From positions 197,306 to 261,305 of the forward strand of contig NZ_AXAI01000012.1 of NCBI RefSeq assembly GCF_000472425.1: a DNA stretch of 64,000 nucleotides. Direction: 5' to 3'. The notes under the pieces are model-generated. The model had not been told where the DNA came from. It saw only the letters and a list, made by a program, of their open reading frames with translations, and did no database searches. Within the stretch, counting starts at the first letter, position 1; every line of letters starts with the position of its first letter. Below, in pieces: positions 9,034 through 18,669 of this stretch. The DNA comes from Bradyrhizobium sp. Tv2a-2. Its GTDB lineage: Bacteria; Pseudomonadota; Alphaproteobacteria; Rhizobiales; Xanthobacteraceae. The position numbers were made by a program, and so were the translations under genes.

Positions 9034-10986
9034 CTAATGCCTGGCCCGTTCCGCCGTCGCCGCCTTCAGTGCCGCAACATCGATTGCGGAGGCGATCTGG
9101 TCAATCGCCACCGGCAGCCGTTGCCGCCAGTTCGGATGCTCATTGACGGTGCCGGGAATGTTGGGTTGATCGACGACGCCGAGCAGATCCTCAAGCGAGA
9201 TTGCCAGCAGGCGCGACTTCGTGCGCGCCAGGAAGCTCGCGACCGAATAGAAGGTGTTGCCGTCGATGCCTGCGCCGCGCAACGCCTGGTCCAGCGCGCC
9301 GAGCGCCTGCCAGCGTCCCTCGTCGCTCTCGCCGGGGTCGATGCCGAGCGCGCGCTTGAGCTTGAGGTCGGCGAACGAGCGCCAGCCGGCGTAGGTGCAG
9401 AGGTCGTGGGTGTTGAAGGTGATGAGCGCGTTCGGCGAGTAATGATCGATGCCGCGGAATCTTCCGGCATCGTCGCGCTCGAACATCATGACCTGGTAGG
9501 ACCAGATGCCCCAGCCGTTCATCTGCTCACGGAAGCCGGGCGGCACGGTGCCGAGGTCCTCGCCGATGACGACGCAGGCATGCGCAGCGCTCTCCAGGGC
9601 GGTTGCGGCAAGCAGCGCCTCGAACGGCATCTGAACATAGGCGCCATTGTCCGGGCGAAAGCCGCGCGGCACCAGATAAAGCCGCTTGAGGCCCAGCACA
9701 TGGTCGAGCCTGATCGCGCCCGCATAGCGCATGGAGGCGCGCAGCATTTCGCGGAAGGGTTCGAACGAGCGACGCTCCAGCCCTGCGGCGTTGAAGCCGG
9801 CCAGGCCCCAATCCTGGCCCACGGTGTTCAAGAGGTCCGGCGGGGCGCCGACCCCGAGCAGGCGCGAAATCGCCTCCTGCTCGTTCCAGGCATCGAAGCC
9901 ATCGGACTGCACGCCGACGGCCACGTCGAGATAGAGCCCGACCTTCATGCCGAGGCTCCCGGCAAGCTGCTTGCAGCCGAGCAGCTGCCGCGCGGCCGTC
10001 CATTGCACGAACTCGACGAACTCGATCTCGCGCGCGTCCTCACCGGCGCGCAATTCCGCGCATTTGGCATCGTTCGGCTGTCGCCATTCTTCCGGCCAGT
10101 CCCACCATGGGCTGCCAAACCGGTGCCGCAATGCTTCGAAACAGGCAAAGCGGGACAGCAGCGCGCCCTGCTCTTTCCGGAAAGCCTCGAAATCGCGCCG
10201 CCGCTCCAGCGCAGGACTGGCGATGAAATTCGCAAAGGCCTGTCGCAACGCCGCCCATTTCAGCTCGGCGACCGCGACATAGTCCACGATGTCGAGCGCG
10301 CGCAGCCGCGACAGACTCTCGCGGTTGCGCGCCACAAGCTCGCGCGGCAATTCCGGCAGCTTCTCGACATCGACATAGAGCGGATTGAGAAACAGCCGGC
10401 TGTTCGGCGAGTACGGGCTGCAATCGGCCGGGCGATCGTCGAACAGCGCATGCAGCGGATTGAGACCGATGCCGTCGGCACCCAGGGAATTGGCAAGCCT
10501 CAACAATCCCTCGAGGTCGGTGAAGTCGCCGATGCCCCAGTTGCGCGGCGAGCGGACGCCGTAGAGCTGAACGGCCACGAGCCAGCAACGGTCGAAATTG
10601 CCGCCAAAGCCTTGTTCGGGCGCCACGATCAGCGGCGCCTCCTCGCTTGTCGAGGCCGCATCGATCAATCGCAGCCGGTAGGTGCCAAGCTTAAGCCCCT
10701 CAGGAAACGCAATGCTGCGCGCCTCCGTCTTGCCTTCCGCCACGACCGCGGCACCGGCGAGGATTTTCCAGGAGACCGGAAGAGCCGCTGCTTGGCTTAG
10801 CGCGCAGGACAGCGGCCGCCCGGTGCGGATCACCGCGGGCCCCTCGAGGAGTCGTCGCGGCGCGGCCGGCGGCAGCGCATCGAGAATGATCCCGAGCGCT
10901 GCTGCTTCCGTCACACGCTGGCGCCCCTGACCATCTATGTAGTCCGCCTGAACTCCGAGAGACCTGGCTTTGCTGTAAATGTCCAT
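9034..10986 (-). CDS. malQ: 4-alpha-glucanotransferase (amylomaltase)
   Basis: This GH77 enzyme transfers alpha-1,4-glucan segments between malto-oligosaccharides. Motifs include NWGIGDFTDLEGLL, the nucleophile region IRLDHVLGLKRLYLVPRG, the acid/base VIGEDLGTVP, and FNTHDLCTYAGW. The N-terminus before the catalytic domain (about 140 residues) matches the extended bacterial MalQ type. I use ATG 10986 (MDIYSKARSLG, 650 residues); a TTG at 11022 would add 12 residues. It diverges from glgE across a 200-bp gap that holds a GTTCCC-AG-GGGAAC palindrome. Its stop lies 28 bp before the GH15 start, so the two may be co-transcribed. Confidence 0.93.
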   Translation of the reverse strand: MDIYSKARSLGVQADYIDGQGRQRVTEAAALGIILDALPPAAPRRLLEGPAVIRTGRPLSCALSQAAALPVSWKILAGAAVVAEGKTEARSIAFPEGLKLGTYRLRLIDAASTSEEAPLIVAPEQGFGGNFDRCWLVAVQLYGVRSPRNWGIGDFTDLEGLLRLANSLGADGIGLNPLHALFDDRPADCSPYSPNSRLFLNPLYVDVEKLPELPRELVARNRESLSRLRALDIVDYVAVAELKWAALRQAFANFIASPALERRRDFEAFRKEQGALLSRFACFEALRHRFGSPWWDWPEEWRQPNDAKCAELRAGEDAREIEFVEFVQWTAARQLLGCKQLAGSLGMKVGLYLDVAVGVQSDGFDAWNEQEAISRLLGVGAPPDLLNTVGQDWGLAGFNAAGLERRSFEPFREMLRASMRYAGAIRLDHVLGLKRLYLVPRGFRPDNGAYVQMPFEALLAATALESAAHACVVIGEDLGTVPPGFREQMNGWGIWSYQVMMFERDDAGRFRGIDHYSPNALITFNTHDLCTYAGWRSFADLKLKRALGIDPGESDEGRWQALGALDQALRGAGIDGNTFYSVASFLARTKSRLLAISLEDLLGVVDQPNIPGTVNEHPNWRQRLPVAIDQIASAIDVAALKAATAERARH

Positions 10987-11188
10987 TCGGCACGCACTTT
11001 GCACGCGACGGCTCGGAGCCAAATCGCGAATTCTTAAGATGCAGGAAGAGGATAGCCGTGTTTAACTCGCAAACTCGCTGGCTGTTCCCAGGGGAACCAA
11101 TGGCAGCTCACAGGCTTGTTATAGAGGTTGGTAGCGTCTCCTTTCGTGCAGGGAAGCGGGACAGTCTTCGCATGTCAATGGCATCACC

Positions 11189-13213
11189 GTGAATAAATCA
11201 TTTCAACTTGTCGATGGCGCGGCAGGCGGCGCTTTCCATTTTGAAGAAGTCTATCCCACCGTCGACTGCGGCCGTTTTCCCGTGAAACGGATCAGCAGTG
11301 AGCGCGTCGAGGTGTGGGCCGATATTTACCGCGACGGCGGTGATGTCACCCGGGCCCACCTGGTGTGGCGGCACGACGGCGAACGCGACTGGAAGAGCGT
11401 GTCGATGACCCATCACACCGACGATCGCTGGGTCGGCACCTTCGTCCCCGATCGGCCCGGCCGCTACGTTTATGCGGTCGAAGCCTGGACCGACGAATTC
11501 GCCACCTGGCGCGACGCTTTTGCCAGGAAGCACCAAACAGGCGCGGATGCGACGGTCGACGCCATCGTGGGCGCGGGAATGCTGACCAAGGCGCGAGCCG
11601 GCGGCCCGGACGCGACGGCCGTCATCTTGAAGCAATGCGAGATTTTTCTTCAGACCGGGAATGTGACAGCGTTGCTGACAGACGAGCTCGAGCACGCGAT
11701 GGCCGAAAGCCAGTTCCGACCTGACCTCAGCCGCTCGCAACTGTTTCCCCTGGTGGTCGACCGGGCGCGGGCCGGCGTCGGTGCCTGGTACGAGATGATG
11801 CCGCGCAGCCAAGCCGCCGCAGGCAACAAGGCCGCTGCAGGCAACAAGGCCGCCGCTGACAACTACGGCGCCGCGGACAACAAGGACGCCATGGCCGGGA
11901 CCCATGCAACGTTCAAGGACTGCACCGCCCGCCTCGCCGATATCGCGGCCATGAATTTTGACGTGATCTGCTTGCCGCCGATCCACCCGATCGGCTGGAC
12001 CCATCGCAAGGGCCGTGACAATACCCTTCCCGCGATGGACGGCGATCCCGGCAGTCCTTATGCCATCGGCGCGGCCGCCGGCGGCCACGACGCCGTGCAT
12101 CCGGAACTAGGCACGCTCGACGACTTTCGCGATTTCATCGCCGCCTGCACGGAACGCAACCTGGAAGTTGCGCTCACCCTGGCCGCGCAGTGCTCGCCGG
12201 ATCATCCCTGGGTCACCGAACATCCGCAATGGTTCAAGCGGCGGCCGGACGGGTCGCTGCTGCAGGCGGAAAATCCGTCGGAGACCTGCGACGACATCGT
12301 CGTGTTCGATTTTGCCTGCGAGGATTCCGCGAGCCTCTGGAACGCGCTGCGCGACGTCGTGCTGTTCTGGGTCGAACAGGGCGTGAAGATTTTTCGCGCC
12401 GACAATCCGCAGGCAAAGCCTCTGCCGTTCTGGGAATGGCTGATCCAGGAGGTGCAGCGCCGCGATCCCGGTGTGATTTTCCTGGCTGAAGCCTTCACGC
12501 GCTCGAAAATCATGAAGGGGCTGGCAAAGCTCGGCTTCAGCCAGTCCTATACCCGTTTCACCTCCTGCACCACGAAGGCGGAGCTGGAGCACTATCTCGG
12601 CGAGCTCACCTGCTATCCGACGCGGGACTATTTCCGCCCCAACTTCTTCGCAAATACGACCGATATCCTCCCGTATCACCTGCAGGGCGGCGAGGTCTGG
12701 ATGTTCAAGTCACGCGCGGCACTCGCGGCAATGCTGTCTGCCTCTTACGGCATCTACAACGGTTTTGAGCTCATCGAGCATGACGCCCTTCCGGGCAGCG
12801 AGGAGTATCGCGCGTCCGACAAGTTCGAGATCAAGCCGCGCGACTGGGACAAGGCCGGTCACATCAAGCCCTATCTCGGCCTCATCAACCGTATCCGACG
12901 GGAGAACCCAAGCCTGCAGCAGACCGCCAACCTGCGCTTCATTGCAGTCGATGACGGCAATGTGATCGCCTTTGTCAAGCAATCGGACGATATGACCAAC
13001 GCGGTCGCCGTCGTGATCGCGCTGTCGCGCGACATTCACGACATCTGGCTACCGATCGGCGACACCAAGCTCGACATCGGCGGCGAGCGGCGGCATGTTG
13101 CCGCGGTCGAGAACCTTGTCAGCGGCGCGCGAACGATGCTCGACTGGGGCGGCCTGAGCCTGCGGATCGAGCCGGACCGCGATCCCGCCCTCTTTCTCCG
13201 CTGCCTGGCGTGA
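11189..13213 (+). CDS. glgE: Alpha-1,4-glucan:maltose-1-phosphate maltosyltransferase
   Basis: It extends alpha-1,4-glucan with maltosyl units from maltose-1-phosphate (GH13 subfamily 3). The N-terminal CGRFPVKRISSERVEVWADI is typical of GlgE, as are FDVICLPPIHPIGWTHRKG, the nucleophile region GVKIFRADNPQAKPLPFWEW, and the acid region VIFLAEAFTRSKIM. The length of 674 residues fits. The start is GTG 11189; no upstream in-frame start is closer to the family N-terminus. An alanine-rich insert of four 6-residue units (residues 209-232) interrupts the region before HATFKDC. First gene of a six-gene operon; treS-pep2, which makes its donor, follows 9 bp later. Confidence 0.94.
   Translation: MNKSFQLVDGAAGGAFHFEEVYPTVDCGRFPVKRISSERVEVWADIYRDGGDVTRAHLVWRHDGERDWKSVSMTHHTDDRWVGTFVPDRPGRYVYAVEAWTDEFATWRDAFARKHQTGADATVDAIVGAGMLTKARAGGPDATAVILKQCEIFLQTGNVTALLTDELEHAMAESQFRPDLSRSQLFPLVVDRARAGVGAWYEMMPRSQAAAGNKAAAGNKAAADNYGAADNKDAMAGTHATFKDCTARLADIAAMNFDVICLPPIHPIGWTHRKGRDNTLPAMDGDPGSPYAIGAAAGGHDAVHPELGTLDDFRDFIAACTERNLEVALTLAAQCSPDHPWVTEHPQWFKRRPDGSLLQAENPSETCDDIVVFDFACEDSASLWNALRDVVLFWVEQGVKIFRADNPQAKPLPFWEWLIQEVQRRDPGVIFLAEAFTRSKIMKGLAKLGFSQSYTRFTSCTTKAELEHYLGELTCYPTRDYFRPNFFANTTDILPYHLQGGEVWMFKSRAALAAMLSASYGIYNGFELIEHDALPGSEEYRASDKFEIKPRDWDKAGHIKPYLGLINRIRRENPSLQQTANLRFIAVDDGNVIAFVKQSDDMTNAVAVVIALSRDIHDIWLPIGDTKLDIGGERRHVAAVENLVSGARTMLDWGGLSLRIEPDRDPALFLRCLA
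11813..11884 (+). repeat. In-frame tandem repeat, four 18-bp units inside glgE
   Basis: The units encode AAAGNK, AAAGNK, AAADNY and GAADNK. The first two are nearly identical in DNA and the last two have drifted. The array sits in a surface-loop position just before the conserved HATFKDC of GlgE, where homologues known to me have only a few residues. Because the unit is a multiple of three, copy-number change would keep the frame. Confidence 0.85.
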
Positions 13214-13222
13214 GGTCGCGCC

Positions 13223-16200
13223 ATGAATGTCTTGTCATCGATCGATACGCATGAGCTGCCCGTCACCGAGCTCGATGGCGACGAGCTCTGGTACAAGGAC
13301 GCCATCGTCTATCAGCTGCATGTGAAAGCCTTTGCCGACAGCAACAATGACGGCATTGGCGATTTCACGGGACTGACGGAGAAGCTCGACTATCTGCAGC
13401 AGCTCGGCGTCACGACGCTGTGGCTGCTGCCGTTCTATCCCTCGCCCGGCCGCGACGACGGTTACGACATCTCCGATTACGGCTCGATCAATCCCGATTT
13501 CGGGACCATGAAGGACTTCAAGCGCTTCATCCAGGAGGCGAAGAAGCGCGGATTACGCGTGATCACCGAGCTCGTCGTCAACCACACCTCCGACCAGCAC
13601 GACTGGTTCAAGCGCGCCCGCCGCAGCGACCCGAAATCGAGCGCGCGCAACTGGTATGTCTGGAGCGACACCGACCAGAAATATCTGGGCACGCGCATCA
13701 TCTTCACCGACACCGAGAAGTCGAACTGGACCTGGGATCCCGAGGCCGGCCAGTTCTACTGGCACCGCTTCTTCTCGCACCAGCCGGATCTCAATTTTGA
13801 CAATCCTCGCGTGGTCAGCGCCATCATCCAGGTGATGAAGCGCTGGCTGGATGCCGGTGTCGACGGCTTCCGGCTCGATGCGATTCCCTATCTCTGCGAG
13901 CGCGAGGGCACCAGCAACGAGAACCTGCCCGAGACGCATACCATCATCAAGCGCCTGCGCGGCGAGCTCGATCACTATTCGAAGCACAAGGTGCTGCTGG
14001 CGGAAGCCAACCAGTGGCCGGAGGACGTGCAGGAATATTTCGGCCAGGGCGACGAATGCCACATGGCCTATCACTTCCCGCTGATGCCGCGCATCTACAT
14101 GGCGATCGCGCAGGAGGATCGTTTCCCCATCACCGACATCCTCAGGCAGACGCCGGACATTCCGCAGAACTGCCAATGGGCGCTGTTCCTGCGCAACCAC
14201 GACGAATTGACCCTCGAAATGGTCACCGACGTCGAGCGCGACTATCTGTGGTCGACCTACGCCCACGATCCGCGCGCGCGCATCAATCTTGGCATCCGCC
14301 GGCGCCTGGCGCCCCTGATGGACAATGACCGGCGCAAGATCGAATTGATGAACTCGCTTTTGCTCTCGTTCCCGGGCACGCCCATCATCTATTACGGCGA
14401 CGAGATCGGCATGGGCGACAACATCTATCTCGGCGACCGCAACGGCGTGCGCACGCCGATGCAATGGAGCCCCGATCGCAATGGCGGCTTCTCCCGCTGC
14501 GATCCAGCCCGGCTCTATGCGCCACTGATCATGGACCCGGTCTATGGCTATGAGGCGGTGAATGTGGAGGCGCAGTCGCGCAGCCTGTCGTCGCTGCTCT
14601 CCGCCACCAGGCGACTGATCTCGGTGCGCAAGTCGACGCTCGCCTTCGGCCGCGGCAGCATGACCTTCATCCGTCCCACGAACCGCGCCGTGCTTGCTTA
14701 TGTCCGGCAGTACAAGGACGAGGTGATTCTCTGCGTCGCCAATCTGTCGCGCGCGGCGCAAGCGACCGAGCTCGACCTGTCACCGTGGAAGGACCGCATT
14801 CCGCTGGAGATGCTGGGCCGCACGCGCTTTCCCGCGATTGGCGAAATGCCCTACATGATTACGCTTGCGCCATACGGCTTCTACTGGTTCCAGCTAGAGG
14901 AGCGTGAGAAGTCGGAGTTGCCGGCGCCGCACGCCGCTCTGGAATTCGAGACGCTGGTGGTGCCCTTGAACTCGACCTGGGTATCGCTCGCGCGTACCCG
15001 CGGCGTGTTCGAGCACGACGTGCTGCCGGGCTTCCTCGCGCGCAGCCGCTGGTATCCGGAGCGCAATCCGAACGACATCCAGCCCACGCTGACCGCTGCC
15101 GTCCCGTTCTGCACGATCGGCGACAACCGACCATGGGTCGCCTTTTTCGAGGCCACGCAGAGCGGCGTGACCAGCCGTCACGTGCTGCCGATGCAGATCG
15201 AATGGGTGCGCTTCGACCGCGAACGCTACAATCCGCAGGCGCTCGCTGCCGTGCGCCAGGGTGCGCGCGAGGGAACACTTCTGGATGTCGCGGGCGATCC
15301 CATCTTCATCGGGCTGTTCCTGCGCAATCTGCGAGAGCGCGAGGTCGTGGAGGAGAACGGGCTTCGACTGGAGTTCATCCCGACCGGCGAATTCGCCGAC
15401 CGCTCGATCAAGGAGCCCGAACGCGTCCACGCCTTGGAGGCCGAAGGGCGCAATACGGTCTCGCTGGTCGATCATGACTACGTGGTCAAGATCTACCGTA
15501 AGGTGGAAGCGGGCATTCATCCCGAAGTCGAGCTCGGCCGCTATCTGACTGATGTCGCGGGCTTTGCCAATACGCCTGCCCTGCTCGGCAGCGCCGAGCT
15601 GGTCGAGGGCAATGGGCGCAGCGCCATCGGCGTGGTGCAGGCCTTTATCGAGAACCAGGGTGACGGCTGGACTGTAACGACGGGCTATCTAGACCGCTTT
15701 GTCGACGAACAGCGCGTGCGCGCCAGTGGCGAGCACGGGCAGGATGGCGGCCAGCTTGCGCCCTATCAGCGCCTGATGTTGCAGATCGGACGCCGCCTCG
15801 CCGAAATGCATCTTGCGCTCGCCGCGCATCCCGAACTACCTGACTTCGCACCGGAGCCTCTGCGGCCTGATGACGTCGAGCGCTGGATTGCCGACGCGAC
15901 GGCGCGTGCCAATCGCGTCTTCGACGCGCTGAAGCAGCGCCGCGACGGCCTCAAGGAGGCAGACCAGGCCCTGCTCGACCAGTTGCTTGCCCACCGCACG
16001 ACGTTGCAGGACCGCATTGCCGCTCTGCCATCCGATATCGGCGGCCTCAGCATACGCCATCACGGCGATTTCCATCTGGGCGAGACGCTGATCGTCCGGG
16101 ACGACATCTTCATCATCGATCTCGAGGGCAATCCGGGCCAGCCGCTCGCGGAGCGCCGACGCAAGATGCCGGCGGTTTATGATGTCGCGAGCCTGATCCA

Positions 16201-16522
16201 TTCTATCGATTATTCGGTGACGGCAGCGCTCGACCGCGCTCGCCAGGCCGGCGTCGACGACTTCTCCAGGCTTGTCGCCGCACTGTCCGATTGGCGGACC
16301 GGCGCGAAAGCCGCCTTCCTGGCCGGCTATGACGAGGCCATGACGGACAAGCAGCTGTGGCCTGCCGATCTGCGCGCCGAACATGAGCTTTTGAGCTTCT
16401 TTTTACTGGAAAAAGCCGTCGCCGAAATCGAATATGAGCTGGCGCGCCGGCCGGAAGGCTTGCGCGTGCCGCTGAGCACCACGCTTCTTGTCCTGTCCGA
16501 GTCCGCCGACGAGGCCTCATGA
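13223..16522 (+). CDS. treS: Trehalose synthase fused to maltokinase (TreS-Pep2)
   Basis: The first part, about residues 1-560, is a GH13 trehalose synthase that interconverts maltose and trehalose. It shows WYKDAIVYQLHVKAF, DGFRLDAIPYLCEREGT (nucleophile Asp), LLAEANQWPEDV (acid Glu) and FLRNHDELTLEM. The second part, about residues 590-1095, is a maltokinase with the kinase-like catalytic loop IRHHGDFHLGETLI and metal region FIIDLEGNPGQPL. The fusion therefore turns trehalose into maltose and then maltose-1-phosphate, the donor for the upstream GlgE. At 1099 residues it is normal for the fused form. It lies 9 bp after glgE and overlaps glgB by ATGA. Confidence 0.95.
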   Translation: MNVLSSIDTHELPVTELDGDELWYKDAIVYQLHVKAFADSNNDGIGDFTGLTEKLDYLQQLGVTTLWLLPFYPSPGRDDGYDISDYGSINPDFGTMKDFKRFIQEAKKRGLRVITELVVNHTSDQHDWFKRARRSDPKSSARNWYVWSDTDQKYLGTRIIFTDTEKSNWTWDPEAGQFYWHRFFSHQPDLNFDNPRVVSAIIQVMKRWLDAGVDGFRLDAIPYLCEREGTSNENLPETHTIIKRLRGELDHYSKHKVLLAEANQWPEDVQEYFGQGDECHMAYHFPLMPRIYMAIAQEDRFPITDILRQTPDIPQNCQWALFLRNHDELTLEMVTDVERDYLWSTYAHDPRARINLGIRRRLAPLMDNDRRKIELMNSLLLSFPGTPIIYYGDEIGMGDNIYLGDRNGVRTPMQWSPDRNGGFSRCDPARLYAPLIMDPVYGYEAVNVEAQSRSLSSLLSATRRLISVRKSTLAFGRGSMTFIRPTNRAVLAYVRQYKDEVILCVANLSRAAQATELDLSPWKDRIPLEMLGRTRFPAIGEMPYMITLAPYGFYWFQLEEREKSELPAPHAALEFETLVVPLNSTWVSLARTRGVFEHDVLPGFLARSRWYPERNPNDIQPTLTAAVPFCTIGDNRPWVAFFEATQSGVTSRHVLPMQIEWVRFDRERYNPQALAAVRQGAREGTLLDVAGDPIFIGLFLRNLREREVVEENGLRLEFIPTGEFADRSIKEPERVHALEAEGRNTVSLVDHDYVVKIYRKVEAGIHPEVELGRYLTDVAGFANTPALLGSAELVEGNGRSAIGVVQAFIENQGDGWTVTTGYLDRFVDEQRVRASGEHGQDGGQLAPYQRLMLQIGRRLAEMHLALAAHPELPDFAPEPLRPDDVERWIADATARANRVFDALKQRRDGLKEADQALLDQLLAHRTTLQDRIAALPSDIGGLSIRHHGDFHLGETLIVRDDIFIIDLEGNPGQPLAERRRKMPAVYDVASLIHSIDYSVTAALDRARQAGVDDFSRLVAALSDWRTGAKAAFLAGYDEAMTDKQLWPADLRAEHELLSFFLLEKAVAEIEYELARRPEGLRVPLSTTLLVLSESADEAS

Positions 16523-18666
16523 ACAAGCTCTCCGCCGAGGCCTACGCCATCATCGAAGGCCGCCATTCCGATCCGTTCCACTATCTCGGCCTCCATAAGG
16601 AGGGCGACAGGACGGTGGTACGCGCCTTCCTCCCCGAGGCCTCAAAGGTCGAGGCGATCGGCGAGCATGGCAATGTTGCTTCACTGTCACGCATTCACGA
16701 TGCAGGCCTGTTCGCAGGTGCGCTCCCCAACGGGCCCGAGCGCTACCAGCTGCGGGCCCAGTTCGGCGACAACGTCGTCGAGCTCGAGGACCCCTACCGC
16801 TTTCCGCCTGTTTTGAGCGACTACGATCTCTACCTGCTCGGCGAGGGCACCGACCAGCGGCTCTACGACAAGCTCGGCGCGCATCCCATGACGCTCGATG
16901 GCGTCGAAGGCGTCGCCTTCGTGGTGCTGGCACCTAACGCGCGGCGGGTCAGCGTGGTCGGCGACTTCAATTTCTGGGACGCGCGGCGGCACCCGATGCG
17001 CGTGCGCGGGGCCGGCTATTGGGAGCTGTTCATTCCGCGCGCCAAGGCCGGCGACCACTACAAGTTCGACATCATCGGCCCGCAGGGCCAGCCCTTGCCG
17101 CTGAAGGCTGATCCGTTGGCCTTTGCCACCGAGGTTCGGCCGAAGACCGCCTCCATCGTCTATGACGAGAAGAAGATCCCGCATCCGCGCCCGCTGCCAT
17201 CAAGCATCAATGCCTTGAGCAGCCCGATGTCGATCTACGAAGTGCATCTCGGCTCCTGGCGGCGCAAGGGCAACAATGAATGGCTGAGCTATCGCGAGCT
17301 TGCCGAACAATTGCCGGCCTATGCGCGCGACCTCGGCTTCACCCATCTGGAGTTTCTTCCCGTCAGCGAGCATCCCTTCGACGGCTCCTGGGGCTACCAG
17401 CCGACAGGCCTCTACGCGCCGACCAGCCGTTTCGGGCCGCCGGAGGATTTCGCCGCGCTGGTCGACGCCTGCCACCGTGAAGGCCTCGGCGTCTTGATCG
17501 ACTGGGTGCCCGGGCATTTCCCCGACGACCCCCACGGGCTCGGCCATTTCGATGGCACCGCGCTTTACGAGCACGCCAATCCGCTGCAGGGCCGCCATCT
17601 CGACTGGGGCACGCTGATCTACAATTTCGGCCGCACCGAAGTCGCCAATTTCCTGGTGTCGAACGCACTGTTCTGGCTGGAGCGCTATGGCGTCGACGGC
17701 TTGCGCGTCGATGCCGTGGCCTCCATGCTCTATCTCGATTACAGCCGTCCCTCGGGCGCCTGGATCCCCAACCAGTTCGGCGGACGCGAAAACCTCGAGG
17801 CCATCGCCTTCCTGCGCCGCTTCAACACCGAACTGTTCGCGCGCTTTCCGCAGGCGACGACAGCGGCTGAAGAATCCACCGCCTGGCCGCAGGTGACGCG
17901 GCCGGTCGAATATGGCGGTCTCGGCTTCGGCTACAAATGGAATATGGGCTGGATGCACGACACGCTGAACTACATCAGCAAGGATCCGGTGCATCGCAAA
18001 CACCACCATGGCGACATCCTATTCGGCCTGCACTATGCGTTCTCGGAAAACTTCATCCTGCCGCTGTCGCATGACGAGGTCGTGCATGGCAAACGCTCGA
18101 TCCTCGGGCGCATGCCCGGCGACGACTGGCAGCGCTTTGCCAATCTGCGCGCCTATTACAGCTTCATGTTCGGCCATCCCGGCAAGAAGCTGTTGTTCAT
18201 GGGCTGCGAGTTCGGCCAGGAGCGCGAATGGAGCCATGATCATTCGCTGGACTGGCATCTCGTAGAGCAGAGGAAGCACGCCGGCATCCAGTCGCTGGTA
18301 CGCGACCTCAACCGGCTCTACCGCGCCCTGCCCGCCTTGCACGAACGCGATTGCCAGGACAATGGCTTCGAATGGCTGATCACAGATGATGCCGACCACA
18401 ACGTGTTCGCCTGGCTGCGCAAGGGCAACGAGGAGCGCGCGGTTTGCCTGGTCGTCGTGAATTTCTCGCCTAACGTGTATTACAATTACCGCGTCCGCGT
18501 GCCCCTCACCGGAAAGTGGTATGAGGTTTTCAATTCAGATTCTGCGCATTATGGCGGGACCAATGTCGGAAACACCGGCGAGGTCCCGGCTTCAAACGCG
18601 AAAGCACCCGAGCTCAATCTGACCATCCCGCCTTTGGCCGCCATCTTCCTGGTACCGGAAAACTGA
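16519..18666 (+). CDS. glgB: 1,4-alpha-glucan branching enzyme
   Basis: It introduces alpha-1,6 branches into glucan. It has an N-terminal carbohydrate-binding region (about residues 1-100), a CBM48 with VSVVGDFNFWD near residue 155, and a GH13 barrel. Within the barrel are GLRVDAVASMLYLDYSR with nucleophile Asp398, AAEEST with the acid at Glu451/452, and LSHDEVVHGKRS. The length of 715 residues is typical. Translation is coupled to treS by an ATGA overlap and glgX follows 3 bp later. Together with GlgE it would build branched glycogen-like glucan independently of GlgA/GlgC, which are not in this window. Confidence 0.97.
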   Translation: MNKLSAEAYAIIEGRHSDPFHYLGLHKEGDRTVVRAFLPEASKVEAIGEHGNVASLSRIHDAGLFAGALPNGPERYQLRAQFGDNVVELEDPYRFPPVLSDYDLYLLGEGTDQRLYDKLGAHPMTLDGVEGVAFVVLAPNARRVSVVGDFNFWDARRHPMRVRGAGYWELFIPRAKAGDHYKFDIIGPQGQPLPLKADPLAFATEVRPKTASIVYDEKKIPHPRPLPSSINALSSPMSIYEVHLGSWRRKGNNEWLSYRELAEQLPAYARDLGFTHLEFLPVSEHPFDGSWGYQPTGLYAPTSRFGPPEDFAALVDACHREGLGVLIDWVPGHFPDDPHGLGHFDGTALYEHANPLQGRHLDWGTLIYNFGRTEVANFLVSNALFWLERYGVDGLRVDAVASMLYLDYSRPSGAWIPNQFGGRENLEAIAFLRRFNTELFARFPQATTAAEESTAWPQVTRPVEYGGLGFGYKWNMGWMHDTLNYISKDPVHRKHHHGDILFGLHYAFSENFILPLSHDEVVHGKRSILGRMPGDDWQRFANLRAYYSFMFGHPGKKLLFMGCEFGQEREWSHDHSLDWHLVEQRKHAGIQSLVRDLNRLYRALPALHERDCQDNGFEWLITDDADHNVFAWLRKGNEERAVCLVVVNFSPNVYYNYRVRVPLTGKWYEVFNSDSAHYGGTNVGNTGEVPASNAKAPELNLTIPPLAAIFLVPEN

Positions 18667-18669
18667 CAG

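Noticed and set aside
9037..10800. 587-codon open frame antisense to malQ
   Set aside because: GH77 catalytic motifs are on the minus strand; the plus frame is a shadow.
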